Of a stretch of 64,000 bases of DNA, positions 59,790 to 64,000 are shown in pieces. This DNA comes from VYFG01 sp965221795. Its GTDB lineage: Bacteria; Pseudomonadota; Gammaproteobacteria; Arenicellales; Poriferihabitantaceae. The first letter of the stretch is position 1, and each line of letters begins with the position of its first letter. The position numbers and the translations under genes are program-made. The notes beneath the pieces were generated by a model. The model saw only the letters and a program-made list of their open reading frames with translations. It was not told where the DNA came from and did no database searches. The DNA is taken from assembly GCA_965221795.1 (NCBI GenBank), contig OZ244914.1:1178001-1242000 (forward strand), in the 5' to 3' direction.

Positions 59790-59996
59790 GATCCAATCGG
59801 CTGATCATGCATATCAGCAGTGGAAGGACACACTCGACCGGAAAGTCTGCGGATTGATCATGGCTCGTCTTTCCATTCGATAGGAGAAGTCAATGTAGCG
59901 ATTATATTGCTGTTGTACGGGTAACAACCATCTATATTGAGTGAGGCCGCTACTGCCGAGGCCATTGATCCGACGAAACCGATGCACAGAGGGAAT
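59790..59996. other. Spacer, no gene seen
   Basis: Upstream of the desaturase gene and downstream of the permease gene. No structure recognised. Confidence 0.5.
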
Positions 59997-60905
59997 TCAG
60001 CCTCCCTGACGCCTGATAACCGGATCCCGTGTCACTGGCTGCATTCGTTCTTCATGCAATCCGAGCAATGTGTTAGCCATCAGTGCTGCAACCACAATGA
60101 GCCCCCCCACAATCGAATAAACTCCGGGATTCTCTCCCAAGGCCAGCCAAACCCAAAGCGGTCCCATCACGGTCTCCAACAACATCATGAGACCCACCTC
60201 TGGTGCCGGCAGGTACCTGGGGCCAAGATACATCAGGGCATAGGCTATCGGCAACATGCCCATTCCCATGAGGAGAAGCCAGACAAGATCCATGTCGGCA
60301 GTTTGCATAGGGTCTACCCAAGGCGACAGAAGCAATGCGGTAAATATCCCCCCCAAACCCAGTGCCGGCATGAAGTCACGCTGACCGGCAGCCCGAATGA
60401 GCGAGAACTGCGCACCCAGAAATGCGGCTGCACATAGTCCCATCAAGTCGCCAATCCAGGCTCCCTCAAAGCGAATACTCCCCCGGGTAATGACCAGGAT
60501 ACCAATCATCACCATCCCGATCGCAAACCAGATACGTTGTGGTACCCGTTCTCGCAGAAAGACCCATGCCAACAAGGCCGCCCAGATCGGAGTAGTACTC
60601 AACATGAAAAGGGTGTTCGCGACCGATGTCTGGGTAATGGACTGGATAAAGCAGAAATTGCCAATCCCATAGCAAAGCATTACACCATACTCCTTAGCCG
60701 TGAGACGACCCAGACGGACAAACATGTCCATCCGGTAACGCAGCACCACAAATGACAGTATCGTGATGCCGTAGAACCATCCACGCCAGAAAATGATGGT
60801 CAGGGCATCCGCTTGGATCAGACGCGTCAGCAAGCCATCTGGACTGAGCGTCAACACCCCCAGCAGGGTGATCATGTAACCCTTGGCCCGGGTCGAGAGT
60901 CTCAT
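59997..60905 (-). CDS. EamA-family (DMT) permease
   Basis: 302 residues from ATG 60905, ten membrane helices in two EamA repeats (first near TLLGVLTLSPDGLLTRL, second near GDLMGLCAAAFLGAQFSLIRA). Probable exporter of a small metabolite. Its ATG overlaps the stop codon of the YcaQ-like gene, so the two are translationally coupled. Only distantly similar to the permease at 57856-58749. Confidence 0.87.
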   Translation of the reverse strand: MRLSTRAKGYMITLLGVLTLSPDGLLTRLIQADALTIIFWRGWFYGITILSFVVLRYRMDMFVRLGRLTAKEYGVMLCYGIGNFCFIQSITQTSVANTLFMLSTTPIWAALLAWVFLRERVPQRIWFAIGMVMIGILVITRGSIRFEGAWIGDLMGLCAAAFLGAQFSLIRAAGQRDFMPALGLGGIFTALLLSPWVDPMQTADMDLVWLLLMGMGMLPIAYALMYLGPRYLPAPEVGLMMLLETVMGPLWVWLALGENPGVYSIVGGLIVVAALMANTLLGLHEERMQPVTRDPVIRRQGG

Positions 60906-62089
60906 TGATACAGGAGAAAATAGCAGACCATTGGCCACTGGCTGGCAATGCATGGGGGAAAGGCGACTTCATCGCAGTGGTTGAAAGCAGCAAATCGCCG
61001 AATGCAGTGCACAAACGCCTTGGCAAACGCTTCGGTCTCCTTCAGCCTGGCCTCGGGCACCAGATTCCGTACTTCCAGGACCTCACGATCCCGATGGGCT
61101 TTCACATCCGCTCGCGCAACCAGCCTGCCCTGCCAGAGCACCGGTAACACAAAATACCCGTAGACGCGTTTTCTTTTGGGAAGATAACATTCCAACTGGT
61201 ACTCGAAATCAAACAGTTCTCGAATCCGGCGACGTTGAATGATCAGGTTATCAAAAGGTGACAATAGACGGACTGTATTCCGCCTCAATCGCTGACCCAG
61301 CAGTTCCAATGATTGCGGCAAGGCCAACCAGGATGCCCCCCGAACCCAGACCTCTTGCAACTCGCCCTCCCGAAGCATGCCATCGACCACTTGTCCGACT
61401 GGTTTTCTCATTCCCGGGCGCAAATAAATGAAATCCCCTACCCGTCCCAAGCCATTCGATCGAAGAAATGACCTAACCAAGAAGTGGGCAAACTCCAGCG
61501 AATCTGGAGCTTGCATACGAACATTTGGAGGCAAAACTCGCTCTGTGAGATCGTAAACCTTGTCAAAGCCCTCGCGCCGGATGGCCATGATCTGCCCCTC
61601 AATGAAAAGCTGCTCCAGAGCTTGCTTCGCCGGCTTCCAGTTCCACATCGCACGCGGACCCGGGTCCGAATCCTCGAAGTCTCTGGACCGTAGTGGCCCT
61701 TCTTCCCGAATGCGGGCCAGGACCCAGTCCATCAACTTCCGGTCCTTGGTATACCAACGTCCGCCGCCCCTGCGCTCTGCCAGCATCCGGGGCAAGGCAA
61801 ACCGATAATCCTCCATTGGCAGATATGCCGCCGCATGCGACCAGTATTCGAAGATTTTCCCCTGCGCGACCAGTTGGTTGAGATGGGCCTGACAGTACCT
61901 CGAATGACGGTTCCAGAGCGTGTGGTGATGTGCGCGTTCAATAACCGAAATCGTGTCAATCTGCACATAGCCGAGGTGGCGAATGACTTGATGCGTCATT
62001 TCGATTGCCGCGCCGCTCCTGATGGAATGCAGCACGCCCTGGCAGATCAGTACAATCTTTCGGGCCTCATCAGTTGACAGAGATTCCAT
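60902..62089 (-). CDS. ycaQ: YcaQ/AlkX-type DNA glycosylase (HTH_42)
   Basis: 395 residues of the winged-helix HTH_42 family. E. coli YcaQ unhooks DNA interstrand crosslinks; its catalytic motif is Gln-x-Asp, and here it is Q43-I-D45 in YVQIDTISVIERAHH, as in YcaQ rather than the Gln-x-Gln of AlkZ. Also seen: EYWSHAAAYLPMEDYR and LLSPFDNLIIQRRR. ATG 62089 is preferred over the TTG five codons upstream. Coupled to the EamA permease downstream; export of a DNA-damaging compound is a possible link but only inference. Confidence 0.88.
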   Translation of the reverse strand: MESLSTDEARKIVLICQGVLHSIRSGAAIEMTHQVIRHLGYVQIDTISVIERAHHHTLWNRHSRYCQAHLNQLVAQGKIFEYWSHAAAYLPMEDYRFALPRMLAERRGGGRWYTKDRKLMDWVLARIREEGPLRSRDFEDSDPGPRAMWNWKPAKQALEQLFIEGQIMAIRREGFDKVYDLTERVLPPNVRMQAPDSLEFAHFLVRSFLRSNGLGRVGDFIYLRPGMRKPVGQVVDGMLREGELQEVWVRGASWLALPQSLELLGQRLRRNTVRLLSPFDNLIIQRRRIRELFDFEYQLECYLPKRKRVYGYFVLPVLWQGRLVARADVKAHRDREVLEVRNLVPEARLKETEAFAKAFVHCIRRFAAFNHCDEVAFPPCIASQWPMVCYFLLYQ

Positions 62090-62632
62090 GCGGGGCGCGA
62101 CCAACTTCTATATGGACCCTGACTGTCCCGATATCGGGTATCCCCGATCAACTCCACCGTTGTCGGAAGGCCGTATTGCGGTTTCCACTATCTTCCACAT
62201 ATGTAACTCGAATCTGCTTGAAATGTGATTCCGTCTCTTGTTGATCTGATCGTTATCCGATATGTACTACGCGCTTTCTCACACAGTACCTAATGTGATG
62301 AAGTCAATAAGATCGTACCCTGTCCGGTCTCAGGGAATCCTTGGCACAGAGCACCGGCGAAAATCGCCCTCGGCGTCCCCTGACGAAACTCCATACTCCT
62401 CGGGAAGTACGGGCACCCCCCGGTCGTTGGTCGGCTCGTTCCGGCCCCGCTCCCAGTGCCTCGACGGTCTCTCGGCACCCTGAAACTCCTGGCCATGATA
62501 CGCCATGCTGGGATGAGCCCGGTCTCGAATCGGGCCCCGGCATCGTGGGAGATCGACTGGGATCGGTAGCCATCCACTGGCCCGCTGCCAGTCACTCGCC
62601 GTCCGGCCATCCTACGACTCATGAGGGACACC
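62090..62632. other. About 540 bp without a recognised gene
   Basis: The part from about 62330 to 62620 is GC-rich and has open frames on both strands (for example 62290-62691 -), none with recognisable domain or start signals. Possibly the remnant of a transferred gene. Confidence 0.5.
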
Positions 62633-63520
62633 TCACACTGGAACGGGGGTAGATATCTTTTCCCGGCCTCGTGCCATCTCATCAAGCTCACGCTCGATCC
62701 GCTCTGGAGTTTCCAATGTGATTCTTCCTAACCGACCGGCACGGAAATCATTGATCAAGACCCGTGCCGCCCGATCCGAATCCACCACCCCACCGGGACC
62801 AAGACAACCTCGCAAACGCCCCAACGCTTCCAGAATATTGCTGTCTTCCATCCCCTCGATACCGAGATCATAGCGTCGAGAAAGTGAATCGGGATATTGC
62901 ATCAACAGAAACTGCGCCAAAAATCCAGCAACTTCCACATGCGACATCGCAGTCTCCCGAATGGCCCCTGTAGCCGCCAATCGATAGCCGCCAAATGCAT
63001 TTTCGATGTTCGGCCACAGAATGCCCGGGGTATCCAGAAGAGTCACGCCATGACCAATATCAATACGCTGCTGTTGCCGGGTGATCGCTGGTTCATTGCC
63101 AGTCCGGGCAACGGAACGACCCGCCAGAACATTGATTATGGTCGATTTGCCTACATTAGGAATCCCGACGACCATGGCGACAACCGGCTTTGATCGGTCA
63201 GGATAAACCGATCGGCAAAGACCCACAATGTGCCTGACTTCCCCGGATTTATGGACCGAAATCGCGAGAGACCTCCCTTCGCGATTTTCCCGATAGCGCT
63301 GGACCCAAGTCTTGGTATGATCCGGATCTGCCAGATCGGATCGAGTCATAATCCGGATGACGGGCTTACCTTGGCACAGATCCGCTACCATCGGATTGGC
63401 ACTGGAATGGGGGAGTCTCGCATCCAGCAATTCCAGAACCACATCCACTCCTACGATTGCGGTCCGCATTCCCCTGATCGCCTTGCGCATGTGGCCGGGA
63501 TACCATTGGATCTGGGTCAT
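62633..63520 (-). CDS. YlqF/RbgA-type ribosome-assembly GTPase
   Basis: Circularly permuted GTPase that helps 50S assembly. 295 residues from ATG 63520. Motif order is G4-G5-G1-G2-G3: G4 region reads IMTRSD where most homologs have NKxD, then G1 GIPNVGKST and G3 LDTPG, and a C-terminal RNA-binding-like domain. The N-terminal IQWYPGHMRKA is the family signature. The changed G4 may affect guanine specificity. A TTG one codon upstream is less likely. Confidence 0.9.
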   Translation of the reverse strand: MTQIQWYPGHMRKAIRGMRTAIVGVDVVLELLDARLPHSSANPMVADLCQGKPVIRIMTRSDLADPDHTKTWVQRYRENREGRSLAISVHKSGEVRHIVGLCRSVYPDRSKPVVAMVVGIPNVGKSTIINVLAGRSVARTGNEPAITRQQQRIDIGHGVTLLDTPGILWPNIENAFGGYRLAATGAIRETAMSHVEVAGFLAQFLLMQYPDSLSRRYDLGIEGMEDSNILEALGRLRGCLGPGGVVDSDRAARVLINDFRAGRLGRITLETPERIERELDEMARGREKISTPVPV

Positions 63521-63529
63521 CAAGACTCT

Positions 63530-64000
63530 CTATGCGCAAGGGATTTTGCGGGCCCCTTGCTTTCTCAAGAGAGAACCCTTTCGATAGGACTTGGGGGTAT
63601 CTCCTGTCTTGGGTCGACCCGTCGCAGAGGCTCGGGAACCAGTTTTTCTCCCCGCTCCCGGGCTGTGGGAGCGAGTATTATTGTGGTTTCCAGACCGTTT
63701 CCCGAACCCCTTCGCATTGCTTTTGCCGGGCGGTTCCAGCAGCACGATCTCGTGATCATGGATCTGTATCCGCCGTTCCCGGTACAACGCTCCTAATGCC
63801 CTTTTGAACTCCCCTTTACTCACACCAAACTTTGTCCTAATCCGCTCTGGCGGGGTTCGGTCCGTAAAGTCAGACCGCCCACCCTGGAGTTGTAGATGGC
63901 CAATAATCTCTTCGCCCAAGCTACGCCTGAATGTTACCTGATCTCGTGTAACCGCCAGATCAATACGCCCATCTTCCTTTCGTATACGCTTGATAAAGCC
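63530..64000 (-). CDS. CvfB-like S1 RNA-binding protein, C-terminal part (cut by window edge)
   Basis: The reading frame enters from the right edge. The part visible, about 156 residues, has the end of an S1 domain (GFIKRIRKEDGRIDLAV), the winged-helix of CvfB/YitL proteins (PPERIRTKFGVSKGEFKRALGALYRERRIQIHDHEIVLL) given here only by its core motifs FGVSKGEFKRALG and LYRERRI, and then an unusual basic tail of about 60 residues rich in Ser, Gly, Arg and Lys. Role likely in RNA regulation or translation. Nine bases separate it from the YlqF-like gene, so one operon is likely. Confidence 0.82.
   Translation of the reverse strand, partial: GFIKRIRKEDGRIDLAVTRDQVTFRRSLGEEIIGHLQLQGGRSDFTDRTPPERIRTKFGVSKGEFKRALGALYRERRIQIHDHEIVLLEPPGKSNAKGFGKRSGNHNNTRSHSPGAGRKTGSRASATGRPKTGDTPKSYRKGSLLRKQGARKIPCA

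Noticed and set aside
62290..62691. 133-codon frame on - in the GC-rich spacer
   Set aside because: Overlaps the YlqF-like gene, contains no domain and several other frames are equally open there.

Overview
The window is chromosomal DNA of a gammaproteobacterium I cannot place further. The evidence is the gene order tRNA(Pro-Arg-His-Leu)-tig-clpP-clpX-lon-hup-ppiD, the tyrS/M23 peptidase/anmK cluster, priA, pyrC, and a 16S-Ile-Ala-23S-5S rRNA operon. Most of the window is dense core genome on both strands, with two accessory patches. Layout: 0-8.2 kb holds purine catabolism (end of guanine deaminase; xdhA-xdhB-xdhC read leftward), an Lrp-type regulator and leuA. 8.2-13.1 kb is a decaying defence-like island. 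13.1-18.8 kb is the rRNA operon, read leftward, with its promoter and terminator. 19.2-23.6 kb is tyrS, a cell-wall peptidase and anmK. 23.6-26.1 kb is a second accessory patch. 26.3-36 kb is ridA, recG, ubiA, a NUDIX hydrolase, an AT-rich region with DnaA boxes, priA, pyrC and ppiD. 36-48 kb is proteostasis and translation (HU, lon, clpX, clpP, tig, htpG, fusA2-like EF-G) with six tRNA genes. 48-52 kb is a glycine-betaine-type ABC transporter. 52-64 kb is a mixed set: djlA, a glutamine amidotransferase, a di-iron hydroxylase, a double adenylate kinase, an SDR, two EamA permeases, a desaturase, a YcaQ-like protein, a YlqF-like GTPase and the end of a CvfB-like protein. 

The most interesting locus is 8.2-13.1 kb. 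A small membrane protein gene (12441 to 12028) was followed 11 bp later by a TIR-domain gene. The TIR gene is now split after its fourth codon by a 927-bp element (11069-11995) with 19-bp inverted ends and a perfect 8-bp target duplication; removing the element and one duplication restores the TIR reading frame from an ATG at 12016. The element's only gene encodes a secreted Cys-containing protein whose start codon is separated from its signal peptide by a run of 23 C, leaving it out of frame by one base. A second copy of this gene and element family lies at 24.7-25.6 kb, with a run of 7 C at the same place, also out of frame by one base. This looks like a mobile, phase-variable secreted-protein cassette. 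Around it are a nucleoside-deoxyribosyltransferase-like gene, an IS5-type insertion sequence, and remnants of a C5 DNA methyltransferase and of an EcoRII-N-like restriction gene. 

Other unusual points are a tRNA-Arg(UCU) gene interrupted by a group I intron of about 313 nt, a single polypeptide with two complete adenylate kinase domains, four perfect DnaA boxes around an AT-rich tract just upstream of priA, and an SDR lacking the catalytic Tyr/Lys pair. On the few lines I counted by eye the + strand is mostly richer in C than G on both sides of the DnaA-box region. That fits leftward replication through the whole window, co-directional with rRNA, lon and fusA, better than an origin at 30.5 kb.
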